Shown here one piece after another: positions 7,521-16,291 of a stretch of 44,395 nucleotides of DNA (its first letter is position 1; every line of letters begins with the position of its first letter). The DNA is from Verrucomicrobiota bacterium (GTDB lineage: Bacteria > Bacteroidota > Bacteroidia > Flavobacteriales_E > Vicingaceae). The stretch is taken from contig PAVT01000069.1 of assembly GCA_002713165.1 (NCBI GenBank), forward strand, positions 1 to 44,395. The letters are read 5' to 3'. Position numbers and translations under genes: made by a program. A model generated the notes under the pieces. It had not been told where the DNA came from and made no database searches. It saw only the letters and a program-made list of their open reading frames with translations.

Positions 7521-8891
7521 ATGGAAGGTGTAAAAACATTTATTGAAGATCATAAAGAGCGATTTATAGAAGAGTTAAAAAGCATTCTCTCAATTCCATC
7601 AATCAGTGCTGATTCTGCTTATAAGGCAGATGTTTATAAAGCCGCTGAAGCAGTTAAGCATCAACTTGAGATGGCAGGGGCTGACAAAGTGGAACTCTGT
7701 GAAACAGAAGGATTTCCTGTTGTTTATGGCGAGAAGATCATCGATGAAAATAAACCCACAGTTTTGGTGTATGGCCATTATGACGTTCAACCGCCTGACC
7801 CTATTGAATTATGGCACTCCCCTCCTTTTGAACCAGTCATCAAGGACAATAAAATTTATGCTCGAGGAGCCGCTGATGATAAAGGTCAAGTCTTCATGCA
7901 CCTAAAAGCCTTTGAGTTTATGATGCATTCCAATCAACTCCCCTGCAACGTTAAATTTATAATTGAAGGAGAAGAAGAGGTTGGTTCTGAAAATTTAGAG
8001 GGCTTCTTAAGAGAAGAAAAAGAAAGATTGAAGGCCGACACTATCTTAATTTCAGATACCTCAATGTTATCCCTCGAGCATCCTTCCATTACCACAGGAT
8101 TGAAAGGGTTAAGCTATTTAGAGGTTGAAGTTATTGGACCCAATAGGGACCTCCATTCCGGCGTCTATGGTGGTGCAGTCGCCAATCCCGTAAATGTATT
8201 GTGCAAGATGATTGGATCGCTTAAAGATGAAAATAACCACATAACCATTGAGGGTTTTTATGATGATGTTCTGGAAGTGAGCGATGAAGAAAGGGCTCTA
8301 ATCGCCAAAACTCCCTTCGACTTAGAACACTACAAAGAAAAACTAGATATCTCCGATGTGGAAGGAGAGGCAGGGTACTCTACCATTGAGCGCACAGGTA
8401 TACGTCCAACTTTAGACGTAAATGGAATATGGGGAGGTTATATAGGTGAAGGAGCCAAAACAGTATTGCCCTCAAAAGCTCATGCAAAAATTTCTATGCG
8501 GCTAGTCCCAAATCAATCAGATGAAAAAATCAGAAAACTGTTTCAAGACCACTTTGAGCGTATTGCACCCAATTCTGTTAAAGTTAAGGTGACTCCACAT
8601 CATGGAGGAGAGCCGTATGTCATGCCAATTGACATCCCAGAATACGCTGCAGCAAGTAAAGCCATTGAGAAAACTTTTGGTAAAAAACCAGTTCCTGTAA
8701 GAGCAGGTGGGAGTATACCAATTGTCGCGCTTTTTGAGGATATACTTGATTTGAAATCTGTACTGTTGGGATTTGGCCTGGACACTGACGCTATTCATAG
8801 TCCGAATGAACATTTTGGAATAGACAACTTTCTGTTAGGCATTGAAACGATCTGTCACTTCTATGATTTTTACGCTAAATCCGAAGAATGA
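7521..8891 (+). CDS. M20-family dipeptidase
   Basis: M20 peptidases are cytosolic di-zinc exopeptidases. The 456-aa sequence shows the family signatures in order: VYGHYDVQPPD with zinc ligand His86 and catalytic Asp88, ARGAADDKGQ (114-123) with the bridging Asp, and IEGEEEVGSE (148-157) with the general base Glu. The lid or dimerisation domain includes GPNRDLHSGVYGG, and near the C-terminus are VRAGGSIP and SPNEHFG, the latter with the last zinc ligand. The HYDVQP signature and length point to the carnosinase/CNDP-like dipeptidase subgroup; the actual substrate is open. Its stop overlaps the start of the next gene by 4 bp (ATGA), so the two are translationally coupled. Confidence 0.93.
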   Translation: MEGVKTFIEDHKERFIEELKSILSIPSISADSAYKADVYKAAEAVKHQLEMAGADKVELCETEGFPVVYGEKIIDENKPTVLVYGHYDVQPPDPIELWHSPPFEPVIKDNKIYARGAADDKGQVFMHLKAFEFMMHSNQLPCNVKFIIEGEEEVGSENLEGFLREEKERLKADTILISDTSMLSLEHPSITTGLKGLSYLEVEVIGPNRDLHSGVYGGAVANPVNVLCKMIGSLKDENNHITIEGFYDDVLEVSDEERALIAKTPFDLEHYKEKLDISDVEGEAGYSTIERTGIRPTLDVNGIWGGYIGEGAKTVLPSKAHAKISMRLVPNQSDEKIRKLFQDHFERIAPNSVKVKVTPHHGGEPYVMPIDIPEYAAASKAIEKTFGKKPVPVRAGGSIPIVALFEDILDLKSVLLGFGLDTDAIHSPNEHFGIDNFLLGIETICHFYDFYAKSEE

Positions 8892-9379
8892 AAAAGACAT
8901 CGTTCATTGTCCCTTTGATTCTACTTCTTGTTTTATACGCACCAATCAGCGCCTGCTTTAGCTATGAGGAGGTAGAAATCACCGACATCAAATCCATTAA
9001 ATTCATTGAACTTTCGAGCGAGGGGCTCACTGTTGAATCTACTATCAAACTGCTGAATAAAAATAACTATGACATTGATGTCGTAAAATCAGATTTTGAA
9101 GTTTTCGTTAAAGACATTAAAATTGGAAATGCACACTTGGGTGATGCCATCAATGTAGAAAAGAATTCAGAAAAGTACTACACACTCAATATCAAAAGCG
9201 ATTATAAGGAGTTGAGCAAAGGTGCGATCCCAAAGCTTATTGCAATCACCGCTTTTAGTGGAAATCAACTGCCTGTAAAAATTGACGGCTATGTTGTTGG
9301 AAAAGTCTTTTTTTTTAAGAAAAAATACCATTTTGTGAAGGAGGAGAAGGTTCCACTGGACCTATTCCAAGATATATAA
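8888..9379 (+). CDS. LEA type 2-like lipoprotein
   Basis: The 163-aa product starts with a lipoprotein signal peptide: a charged MKKT, a hydrophobic run, and the lipobox ISAC with Cys23. The mature domain is a single beta-sandwich of the LEA14/WHy type, recognised by the run TVESTIKLLNKNNYDIDV followed by DFEVFVKDIKIGNAHL. Such domains are common in Bacteroidota lipoproteins and have no defined activity; they may bind hydrophobic surfaces. The gene overlaps the M20 gene by ATGA. Its stop codon abuts the stop of the convergent PKD gene with no base between. Confidence 0.8.
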   Translation: MKKTSFIVPLILLLVLYAPISACFSYEEVEITDIKSIKFIELSSEGLTVESTIKLLNKNNYDIDVVKSDFEVFVKDIKIGNAHLGDAINVEKNSEKYYTLNIKSDYKELSKGAIPKLIAITAFSGNQLPVKIDGYVVGKVFFFKKKYHFVKEEKVPLDLFQDI

Positions 9380-11842
9380 TCAGCGGTTGATTATCGTCAC
9401 CGAACCTTGGTAATTCTTTCGTTCACCCTTAAAATCGAGCACATCAATGTCGTAAAAATAAACCCCCGGATGGGCTCTTTTTCCGTTGATTCTTCCGTCC
9501 CAACTAAAATTTAGGGATGTACTCTCAAACACTTGTTGTCCGTATCTATTGTGAATGGTAATTCGAAAATCATATATCCCACACGCCTCAATTTCAAATC
9601 GATCGTTTACATTGTCATAATTGGGAGTAAAAACGTTGGGAATTTTCAATTCAAACTCATCAAAAACCAACACTGTTTGACTGCTAGTATCTAGGCAATT
9701 AAATTGATTTTCAACGATATAATCTATATTGAAATGACCAGTATCCATAAAGCTGTAATTGAGTAAAGGACCCACGCCTATGTTGATGCCGTTTAATTCA
9801 TAATGTGACTTGTCAACAAATTGACTTGCTTGACCATCAAAAAAGAAATTGGCCTCCTTTAACGGTAAAGCACTGTCAGAAACCGTAAAAGAGGAAATGG
9901 GATTAAAATAGACACGTATTGCGCTGTCTATTCGCATATTGAGAGTATCTGCACATTTCCCCTCTGTAATCATAATCAATCCAATAGAATAATAACCTGT
10001 ATCCGTATAAACACTTGTTGGGTTTTCCAATTCTGACTGAACATTATTGTCTAAGTCCCAAATAAATTTTGGGGTCCCTACACTCGATGAAGTTTGCATA
10101 AACTGGACTTCAAGTGGCACACAACCCTCGTTAGGTAACCATTGAAAATCAACCACATTTGGACTTGCATCCAAAGTAACCCTGATGGCATTGGGCTTTG
10201 TAATGGTAATGCTATCGACACACAAAGAAGTCGTTTTTATTTTCATCTGTACATCATACAAACCATCATTTAAATAAGTATGTTGCGGATCACGCAAATT
10301 GGACTTATTTCCATCACCAAAGTCCCATTCAAATTCAGCAGTTCCCTCAAATCTGGATAGATTTTGAAAATCGACAATCATTGGGGAACAATCCAAGGAG
10401 TCACTGAATATAAAGTCCGCAGTTGGATTCCTGTAAATCCTAAACCCATCTACAAGAGAATCTTTGCAATTGCCTTCAGTAGCTACCAAACTCACCTGTT
10501 TACTGCCAGCATTTGAATACTTAACATCTGAAACTTGTTTTTGCGTACTAGATCCTATGCTTGCATCGCTCCCAAACTGCCATCGGAATGAAGTAGTTGG
10601 CGAAAACACACCCCCTACATCAAAACTTACGCCATTGCTGTCCTCACAGAATACACCTGTTTGTTCTATTGTTGGGTTCAATTCTGGACGCACCTCGAAT
10701 TGACTAGTTGAAGTATCACTGCAAGGGAAATCTGGGTTGGCAATTAAGGTAATGGTATAGATTCCAGGAGATGGATAGGTGAATTCTACAGAATCTTCAA
10801 TCCTTGAGGTGTCATCTAATACACCAGGCACACCAAAATCCCATTTGTAGCTATTAACATTCACATTAGCTGTGGAATTGTTGCGAAATAGCACATTGAG
10901 TCCATCACAAAATTGAGTTTGATCTTGAACAGCTGTGACAATTACAGGGTTGCAATTCCCAGTGTTCAACTGAATTCCTCTTCGCACCGTGTTGATCAAT
11001 ACCCCATTTCGGAATTCCTGAACACAAAATCCCAACACATACTGTTCATTACTCAATGAAGGTAATCCAGTTAATTTTCCCGTGGTAGAATCAATACGAA
11101 TTTGAGGATTTGAAGGAATTGGATTCTCTGCGGTTTGAGGGAAAGTAAATAACAATGGAAAATATGGAGGTGGCTGAACTGGATTTGTAGAGTTATTTGG
11201 TCGAGGCGCCGAAATACTTGCATAATTGTATGGAGAACATAAAGAATATACGAGTGAGTCGCCATCCGCATCAGTAACAGATAAGTCAAAATTTGCTTCA
11301 AAATTTGAACACAAAACAATTGGGGGAACAAGTCCAAAATCTGGGGTAGAATTTGCTCCAATGAGATCGAATGCAGGTATAAATGCACTGTAAGTACTGC
11401 CCTGTGATCCTGGATCAACAATGTTGTCTATCGTGCCATTCCTACAACACCTTTGGTAAGTAATTGTATGGCCTTGACTTCGATCAACCCTAATTCTGCC
11501 TCGATATATTTCTTCAGCAACACAAACATCTGGTACTGATACCACACATGGATTATTAATATTGTCCTCAAGTGTATCAATGCTAATTCTTGGCAAAGAA
11601 TCGAAATGCACTTGAACAAAATTTTGATCAAAAATGGCATATACGGCTGCCTCGTTGATCACATTTGCATTCGGGCCACAGTCTTTGTAAAGGAAAAGCG
11701 TTAGTTCATACTCAGCAGAATCTACTGTGCTAGATATAAACTGATAACTCAGGTAGCCCCCAACAATGTGAGTTGCATAAAGCTGAAAACTAAATGAGCC
11801 AATAAAAAGAAATAATGATAACCTAAGCAGAAGGGTAAGCAT
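9380..11842 (-). CDS. Secreted PKD-domain protein with gliding-motility-type (T9SS type B) C-terminal sorting domain
   Basis: This 820-aa surface or secreted protein has a signal peptide at about 1-23. Then comes the module ATHIVGGYLSYQFI ... YELTLFLYKDC ... RCCRNGTIDN that opens many large Bacteroidota PKD proteins. A cadherin-like VTDADGDSLVYSLC segment follows, and then a series of PKD repeats from about 300 to 700, marked by SYKWDFG, FRWQFG, FEWDFGDG and FIWDLD. The last ~90 residues (IPNVFTPNYDNVNDRFEI ... GVYFYDI) are the CHU_C / gliding-motility C-terminal domain, a T9SS sorting signal of type B. It should be exported by the T9SS, of which the PorW/SprE gene lies 11 kb downstream. The ligand is unknown. 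A TAAATTTG -7 box ends 4 nt before the start codon. Confidence 0.92.
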   Translation of the reverse strand: MLTLLLRLSLFLFIGSFSFQLYATHIVGGYLSYQFISSTVDSAEYELTLFLYKDCGPNANVINEAAVYAIFDQNFVQVHFDSLPRISIDTLEDNINNPCVVSVPDVCVAEEIYRGRIRVDRSQGHTITYQRCCRNGTIDNIVDPGSQGSTYSAFIPAFDLIGANSTPDFGLVPPIVLCSNFEANFDLSVTDADGDSLVYSLCSPYNYASISAPRPNNSTNPVQPPPYFPLLFTFPQTAENPIPSNPQIRIDSTTGKLTGLPSLSNEQYVLGFCVQEFRNGVLINTVRRGIQLNTGNCNPVIVTAVQDQTQFCDGLNVLFRNNSTANVNVNSYKWDFGVPGVLDDTSRIEDSVEFTYPSPGIYTITLIANPDFPCSDTSTSQFEVRPELNPTIEQTGVFCEDSNGVSFDVGGVFSPTTSFRWQFGSDASIGSSTQKQVSDVKYSNAGSKQVSLVATEGNCKDSLVDGFRIYRNPTADFIFSDSLDCSPMIVDFQNLSRFEGTAEFEWDFGDGNKSNLRDPQHTYLNDGLYDVQMKIKTTSLCVDSITITKPNAIRVTLDASPNVVDFQWLPNEGCVPLEVQFMQTSSSVGTPKFIWDLDNNVQSELENPTSVYTDTGYYSIGLIMITEGKCADTLNMRIDSAIRVYFNPISSFTVSDSALPLKEANFFFDGQASQFVDKSHYELNGINIGVGPLLNYSFMDTGHFNIDYIVENQFNCLDTSSQTVLVFDEFELKIPNVFTPNYDNVNDRFEIEACGIYDFRITIHNRYGQQVFESTSLNFSWDGRINGKRAHPGVYFYDIDVLDFKGERKNYQGSVTIINR

Positions 11843-11846
11843 AAGC

Positions 11847-11854
11847 CAAATTTA
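11847..11854 (-). promoter_or_regulatory. -7 box directly before PKD gene start
   Basis: The minus strand reads TAAATTTG, matching TAnnTTTG exactly. Its last base is only 4 nt before the ATG at 11842, implying a transcript that starts at or next to the start codon. No clear -33 TTTG is visible. Confidence 0.5.
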
Positions 11855-11922
11855 TACAATTGTAGCTGTCTCCCATTAAACGATGAAATTGATATAAACG
11901 TTTCATTGTGGATTGAACGCCA

Positions 11923-12840
11923 TTAAAAAGTAAATTGGTCTTTGAATCTTGCCAACTCTTGAACCATATCATGCTTTTTATCCTCAATCTTATCCATTAT
12001 TAATGATGTAGGATTGACACTTAGTTCCCTCATTTTCATATGCTGATTTACAAACAACATCTCTATATCTGGATACACGACTCGCAAATATTCTACAATT
12101 TCTCCAATGGCTAGGTTTTGGTCTACCAGATTAAAAATACCTTTCGAAATATTTCCATGCACAAATTGTGCTAGCAGAAGGCTTACTCTATCAATATGAA
12201 TGAATGGCCTTTTTTGCTCTCCATTGCCATGAACGGTAATGCGCTTGAAAAAATTAGACTCAAAAATGAAACGGTTGATTACTGCATCAAAACGCATGCT
12301 CTGACTAAAACCATAAACGTTACCACAACGAATAATGTAAGTATCTATCTTGTCCATCAGCCGCATGACATGCTTTTCCGCCCTCATTTTAGAAATTCCA
12401 TAAAAGGTCCTTGGGCTCAATGAAGAATTAATGTCCTTCTCTTTTTTAGATGTACCATACACCGAAACACTACTTAAATGAATAAAACGCTTTACATCAC
12501 TTTCTTCAACTGCATAACAAACCTCAGCGGTTCCCCAATGATTTACTTGTTCAAACAAGTGTGGATTTTGGTCTGAGAAAGGTGTTGTTACATTGGCTGC
12601 TAAATGAAATACAACATCAATGCCGTCTAAGGCTTTCTTAAAAGCTCTTGAATCCAAAATATCTCCTTGAACAAACTGAATTTTTTCTTTTGGGAGTTCG
12701 ATTTTCGCTGTAAAGAGATTTCGATTTCCTCCGCTTAAATTATCATAAACGATGATTTTATCAAACGCCACACTCTCTGCAATTTTTCGTATAAGCTCAG
12801 TGCCAATATAGCCTGCACCACCTGTAATTAAAATATTCAT
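11923..12840 (-). CDS. NAD-dependent epimerase/dehydratase (extended SDR)
   Basis: The 305-aa protein is an extended short-chain dehydrogenase/reductase. The N-terminal Rossmann motif is GGAGYIG (7-13). HLAANV follows at 79-84, and the catalytic pair Tyr147 and Lys151 stands in FYGISK, with Ser123/Ser124 of HLSSVSVYG as the third member. A C-terminal substrate region contains KRPFIHIDRV. The fold is that of UDP-sugar epimerases and GDP-sugar synthases, and the sugar cannot be assigned. The start codon touches the TAG stop of cysH upstream, so the two form one transcript. Pairing a nucleotide-sugar enzyme with sulfate reduction is unusual. Confidence 0.88.
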   Translation of the reverse strand: MNILITGGAGYIGTELIRKIAESVAFDKIIVYDNLSGGNRNLFTAKIELPKEKIQFVQGDILDSRAFKKALDGIDVVFHLAANVTTPFSDQNPHLFEQVNHWGTAEVCYAVEESDVKRFIHLSSVSVYGTSKKEKDINSSLSPRTFYGISKMRAEKHVMRLMDKIDTYIIRCGNVYGFSQSMRFDAVINRFIFESNFFKRITVHGNGEQKRPFIHIDRVSLLLAQFVHGNISKGIFNLVDQNLAIGEIVEYLRVVYPDIEMLFVNQHMKMRELSVNPTSLIMDKIEDKKHDMVQELARFKDQFTF

Positions 12841-13500
12841 CTATTTTTTGATTAAGTCTGTATGTATACCACACTCTATTTTGTTCATGCCGAACCACCG
12901 AGCAGATCGTTCATCATTCCCCTCGAAAACACTGCGTGTGCATGGCTCACAACCTATGCTCAAATACCCTTTCTTTTCTAAAGGATGTGAAGGTAAATCA
13001 TATTGAACTCGGTAATCATGGATATCCTTGGAAGACCAGTCCAAAAGAGGATGATACCTCGATGCTCCCTGGGGAGTTGCTTCTTCTTCTTTGAGCCCTG
13101 CTCTATAGCTATTCTGGTCAGCTCTAATCCCATTGATCCAAACATCCATTGATTTCAATAATGGTTCCAGAGGTAGGGTTTTGTTCAAATAGCAACAATA
13201 GTCTGGATCAGATGTGAACAAAAGTTGACCATTCTTATCACGTTGTTGACTTTTAGGCAAGGGCGACCTTAAGGGAATAAAGTTCATTCCCAATCTATTG
13301 GCCAAATCATCTTTGAACTGAATGGTTTCCGGAAATAAGTAAGCTGTATTGAGGAAATAGATCGGTATCGAATTGTCGATTTTTGACAGCAGATGTAGTA
13401 ACGGAATGCTGTGTGATTGAAAACTAGACGTAGCAAATATTCGTTTGTTTTTCTTCTGATATTCAGCTATTTTTGATTGAATGGGCTTTATATCTTTCAT
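12841..13500 (-). CDS. cysH: Phosphoadenylyl/adenylyl-sulfate reductase, APS-type
   Basis: The enzyme reduces activated sulfate to sulfite in the cytosol using thioredoxin. The 219-aa length fits. The C-terminal signature KIECGIH carries the catalytic Cys210. Cys102-Cys103 (YCCYLNK) and Cys184/Cys187 (GCEPC) form the four-cysteine set that holds a [4Fe-4S] cluster. That set marks the APS-using subgroup (EC 1.8.4.10) rather than PAPS-using enzymes without a cluster. The N-terminal nucleotide loop is FATSSFQSHSIPLLHLL. No other sulfate-assimilation genes (cysDN, cysI) lie in the window. The promoter box TATTTTTG ends 4 nt before the start, and no other Met lies near, so a leaderless mRNA is likely. 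Confidence 0.92.
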   Translation of the reverse strand: MKDIKPIQSKIAEYQKKNKRIFATSSFQSHSIPLLHLLSKIDNSIPIYFLNTAYLFPETIQFKDDLANRLGMNFIPLRSPLPKSQQRDKNGQLLFTSDPDYCCYLNKTLPLEPLLKSMDVWINGIRADQNSYRAGLKEEEATPQGASRYHPLLDWSSKDIHDYRVQYDLPSHPLEKKGYLSIGCEPCTRSVFEGNDERSARWFGMNKIECGIHTDLIKK

Positions 13501-13504
13501 GCTT

Positions 13505-13512
13505 CAAAAATA
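13505..13512 (-). promoter_or_regulatory. -7 box directly before cysH start
   Basis: The minus strand reads TATTTTTG (exact TAnnTTTG), ending 4 nt before the cysH ATG at 13500. A TTG lies 23 bp further upstream, slightly beyond the usual spacing. Confidence 0.5.
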
Positions 13513-13568
13513 AGGAGCATTCGTTCAAAAAAAATCAATTTTCAATAACAAAGAAGAACTTTTAATTT

Positions 13569-15275
13569 ATGGAACATTTGTGGGAACTAAAGACACAAGC
13601 AAAGCGAGCAGCCATAGAAAAACTATCATTAGAACTTGGTGGACTTGACAACAATCTTTGCAATTTGCTCTTGCAAAGAGGCATCAATTCATTTGAAGAA
13701 GCCAAGTCCTTTTTTAGGCCCACAATGACTGCATTGCATGACCCCATGAAAATGAAAGACATGGACAAAGCCGTACTGCGCATACAGGATGCGATAGAAA
13801 AAAAGGAAGGTGTTTTGATTTATGGTGACTACGATGTGGATGGCACAACTTCAGTTGCACTTGTTTATTCTTTTTTAAAATCAAAATTCGATCACATCCG
13901 CTATTACATTCCAGATCGATACAAGGAGGGTTATGGCATTTCGAAACAGGGGATCGACTATGCAAAGGCCAATAACTTAAAACTAATTGTTGCACTAGAT
14001 TGTGGAATTAAAGCCTTAGAGAAAATTGAATACTCCAACAGCCAAGGAATTGATTTTATTGTTTGTGACCATCACCTCCCTGGAGATCAACTACCCAATG
14101 CAATCGCTGTTTTGGATCCTAAACGAAAGGACTGTGCTTATCCTTTCAAAGAACTATCAGGCTGTGGTGTAGGCTACAAATTGATGCAGGCCCTCTGTGA
14201 TCAATTGGGTTGGGAAGAGGGTGAGTTGCACGATAAACTTGACCTTTTGGCGGTCAGTATTTGTGCAGACATCGTTCCTATTGTTGGAGAAAACAGGATA
14301 CTCACTTATTTGGGATTGCTCAAATTGAATACGCAACCGCAAGAAGGGTTGAAATCCATGCTTGAAATTGCCCAAATGAAGAAAAAAAATCTAGGAGTTA
14401 CAGAGGTGGTTTTCACTATAGCACCGAGAATTAATGCTGCTGGAAGAATTGAAGACGCAAAAAATGCAGTAAAACTGTTGCTCGAAAAGAACACTGAAAA
14501 AGCAAAAAAAGTAAGTGCATACATCAATGAACAAAACCTTGAACGAAGACAGTTAGATCAATCTATCACCAAGGAGGCTATCGACATGATTGTGCATGAC
14601 GAGCAACGTTTAAATGCATACAGCACAGTTTTATACAAGGACAGTTGGCACAAAGGAGTCATTGGAATTGTGGCTTCTAGATGCATTGAACACTACTATA
14701 GACCCACCATTATCTTGACGAAAAGCAATGGAAAAATCACTGGTTCGGCACGCTCAGTCTACGACTTTGATGTCTATGAAGCCCTTTCTTCCTGTGCTGA
14801 TCTTTTGGAACAATATGGAGGCCACAAATATGCAGCTGGACTGACAATGGAAGAGGAAAATTTAGCACAATTTATACAGAAATTTGAAAATGTTGTGCGA
14901 GAGACCATTACACCCATCTCCTTAAAACCAACCATCCACATTGATTCGACCATCGAGCTTGCTAACATCAATCAACGGTTTGTCAACACATTGAAGCAGT
15001 TTTCCCCATTCGGGCCCATGAACATGAACCCTATTTTCAAGAGTGACCAATTGAAAGCCAAGTATCCAAAAATCGTAGGAGAAAAACACCTGAAGCTCAC
15101 GGTTTATCAAAACAATGGCGTGCCATATCAAGCCATTGGATTTAACCTTGCCGATAAAATGCACTTGGTCACACAAAATAAAACGTTCAGTGCTGCTTTT
15201 GCCATCGAGGAGAACGAATGGAACAACCGTAAAAGCATTCAGCTCAATGTAAAAGACATCAAAGAAGAAGCTTAA
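13569..15275 (+). CDS. recJ: Single-stranded-DNA-specific exonuclease RecJ
   Basis: RecJ degrades single-stranded DNA 5' to 3' in recombination and mismatch repair. The 568-aa sequence has all DHH-family motifs: YGDYDVDG (85-92), the LDCG Asp at 144, the signature CDHH (166-169) with the following LPNAIAVLDPK, CADIVP, and APRINAAGRI. The DHHA1 domain has GSARS and YGGHKYAAGL, and an OB-fold forms the C-terminal part. The start at 13569 is the first ATG after the divergent cysH promoter. Its TAA stop shares two bases with the stop of convergent trpS. Confidence 0.97.
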   Translation: MEHLWELKTQAKRAAIEKLSLELGGLDNNLCNLLLQRGINSFEEAKSFFRPTMTALHDPMKMKDMDKAVLRIQDAIEKKEGVLIYGDYDVDGTTSVALVYSFLKSKFDHIRYYIPDRYKEGYGISKQGIDYAKANNLKLIVALDCGIKALEKIEYSNSQGIDFIVCDHHLPGDQLPNAIAVLDPKRKDCAYPFKELSGCGVGYKLMQALCDQLGWEEGELHDKLDLLAVSICADIVPIVGENRILTYLGLLKLNTQPQEGLKSMLEIAQMKKKNLGVTEVVFTIAPRINAAGRIEDAKNAVKLLLEKNTEKAKKVSAYINEQNLERRQLDQSITKEAIDMIVHDEQRLNAYSTVLYKDSWHKGVIGIVASRCIEHYYRPTIILTKSNGKITGSARSVYDFDVYEALSSCADLLEQYGGHKYAAGLTMEEENLAQFIQKFENVVRETITPISLKPTIHIDSTIELANINQRFVNTLKQFSPFGPMNMNPIFKSDQLKAKYPKIVGEKHLKLTVYQNNGVPYQAIGFNLADKMHLVTQNKTFSAAFAIEENEWNNRKSIQLNVKDIKEEA

Positions 15276-16255
15276 GTGCGAAAGCCAAGTTTTTTGCGCA
15301 CTTTATTTAACACAGGACGTGCAGTATCACTTGCCTTTTTAGCTCCAAGCAACAATTTAGCATCAATCTCCTCCGGCGAACTCATCAATACGTCATAGAA
15401 TTTTCGCTGCTCAGCGTATTTGTCAAGGATCAATTCGAAGAGTGCTTGTTTCGCATGACCATATCCGTAATTGCCTGCAGTATAGTTATTCCGCATTTCA
15501 GCAATTTGTTCTTTATTCGCCAATAAACTGTACAATGCAAACACATTGCAGCTATCAGGATCTTTTGGCTCCTCAAGCGGTGTACTGTCAGTCTCTATCC
15601 GCATGACGGATTTACGCAAGGCTTTCTCAGGTAGAAAAATGTTGAGGTAATTGTCGTAACTCTTGCTCATTTTGCGCCCATCTGTTCCTGGCACTACCAT
15701 CACACGCTCATCTATCATAGGTTCAGGAACAACAAAGGTTTCACCGTATTTATGGTTGAAAGAATTTGCAATGTCCCGTGTCATTTCCAAATGCTGCTTT
15801 TGATCTTTCCCAACAGGAACATAATTGGCGTCATACAAAAGAATGTCGCATGCCATTAGGACAGGATAGTTGAACAAACCAGCATTTACATCAGCTAAAT
15901 TGTTTGATTTATCCTTGAAAGAATGTGCATTTGCCAACATAGGAAAGGGTGTAAAGCAACTCAAGTACCATGTCAACTCGCACACTTCAGGCACATCTGA
16001 CTGACGATAGAATACATTCTTATCCGTATCAAAGCCAAAGGCCAACCATGCGGCAGCAACCGCTCGAACATTTTGCGCACGAATTGCAGCATCTTTAACG
16101 GTAGTCAGTGAATGTAGGTCAGCGATAAAAAAATAAGCCTCATTTTCAGCTTTTTTAGAAAGTTCAATACCAGGAACGATTGCCCCTAAAATATTGCCTA
16201 AATGCACCTCTCCATTGCTGCCTGAACTCTGTATTCCTGTGAGTATTCTTGCCAT
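15272..16255 (-). CDS. trpS: Tryptophanyl-tRNA synthetase
   Basis: A class I aminoacyl-tRNA synthetase that charges tRNA-Trp. At 327 aa it is the compact bacterial form. The HIGH motif appears as HLGN at 18-21 after TGIQSSGSNGEV, and KMSKS is at 195-199. The DLHSL, PVGKDQKQH and DIAN segments are typical of the family. It overlaps the recJ stop by 4 bp (TTAA serves both stops). TATTTTTG ends 4 nt before its start codon, and the 36-bp gap to divergent plsC holds both promoters. No T-box-like leader can fit there. Confidence 0.97.
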   Translation of the reverse strand: MARILTGIQSSGSNGEVHLGNILGAIVPGIELSKKAENEAYFFIADLHSLTTVKDAAIRAQNVRAVAAAWLAFGFDTDKNVFYRQSDVPEVCELTWYLSCFTPFPMLANAHSFKDKSNNLADVNAGLFNYPVLMACDILLYDANYVPVGKDQKQHLEMTRDIANSFNHKYGETFVVPEPMIDERVMVVPGTDGRKMSKSYDNYLNIFLPEKALRKSVMRIETDSTPLEEPKDPDSCNVFALYSLLANKEQIAEMRNNYTAGNYGYGHAKQALFELILDKYAEQRKFYDVLMSSPEEIDAKLLLGAKKASDTARPVLNKVRKKLGFRT

Positions 16256-16259
16256 CGAT

Positions 16260-16267
16260 CAAAAATA
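16260..16267 (-). promoter_or_regulatory. -7 box directly before trpS start
   Basis: The minus strand reads TATTTTTG, ending 4 nt before the trpS ATG (16255). A TTG lies 22 bp further upstream and would be the -33 element, overlapping the start of divergent plsC. Confidence 0.55.
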
Positions 16268-16278
16268 CAAATTTGTCC

Positions 16279-16286
16279 TATTTTTG
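16279..16286 (+). promoter_or_regulatory. -7 box directly before plsC start
   Basis: TATTTTTG (exact TAnnTTTG) ends 5 nt before the plsC ATG at 16292. It forms a near mirror image with the trpS box in the same 36-bp gap. No TTTG at the expected -33 distance. Confidence 0.5.
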
Positions 16287-16291
16287 AATCA

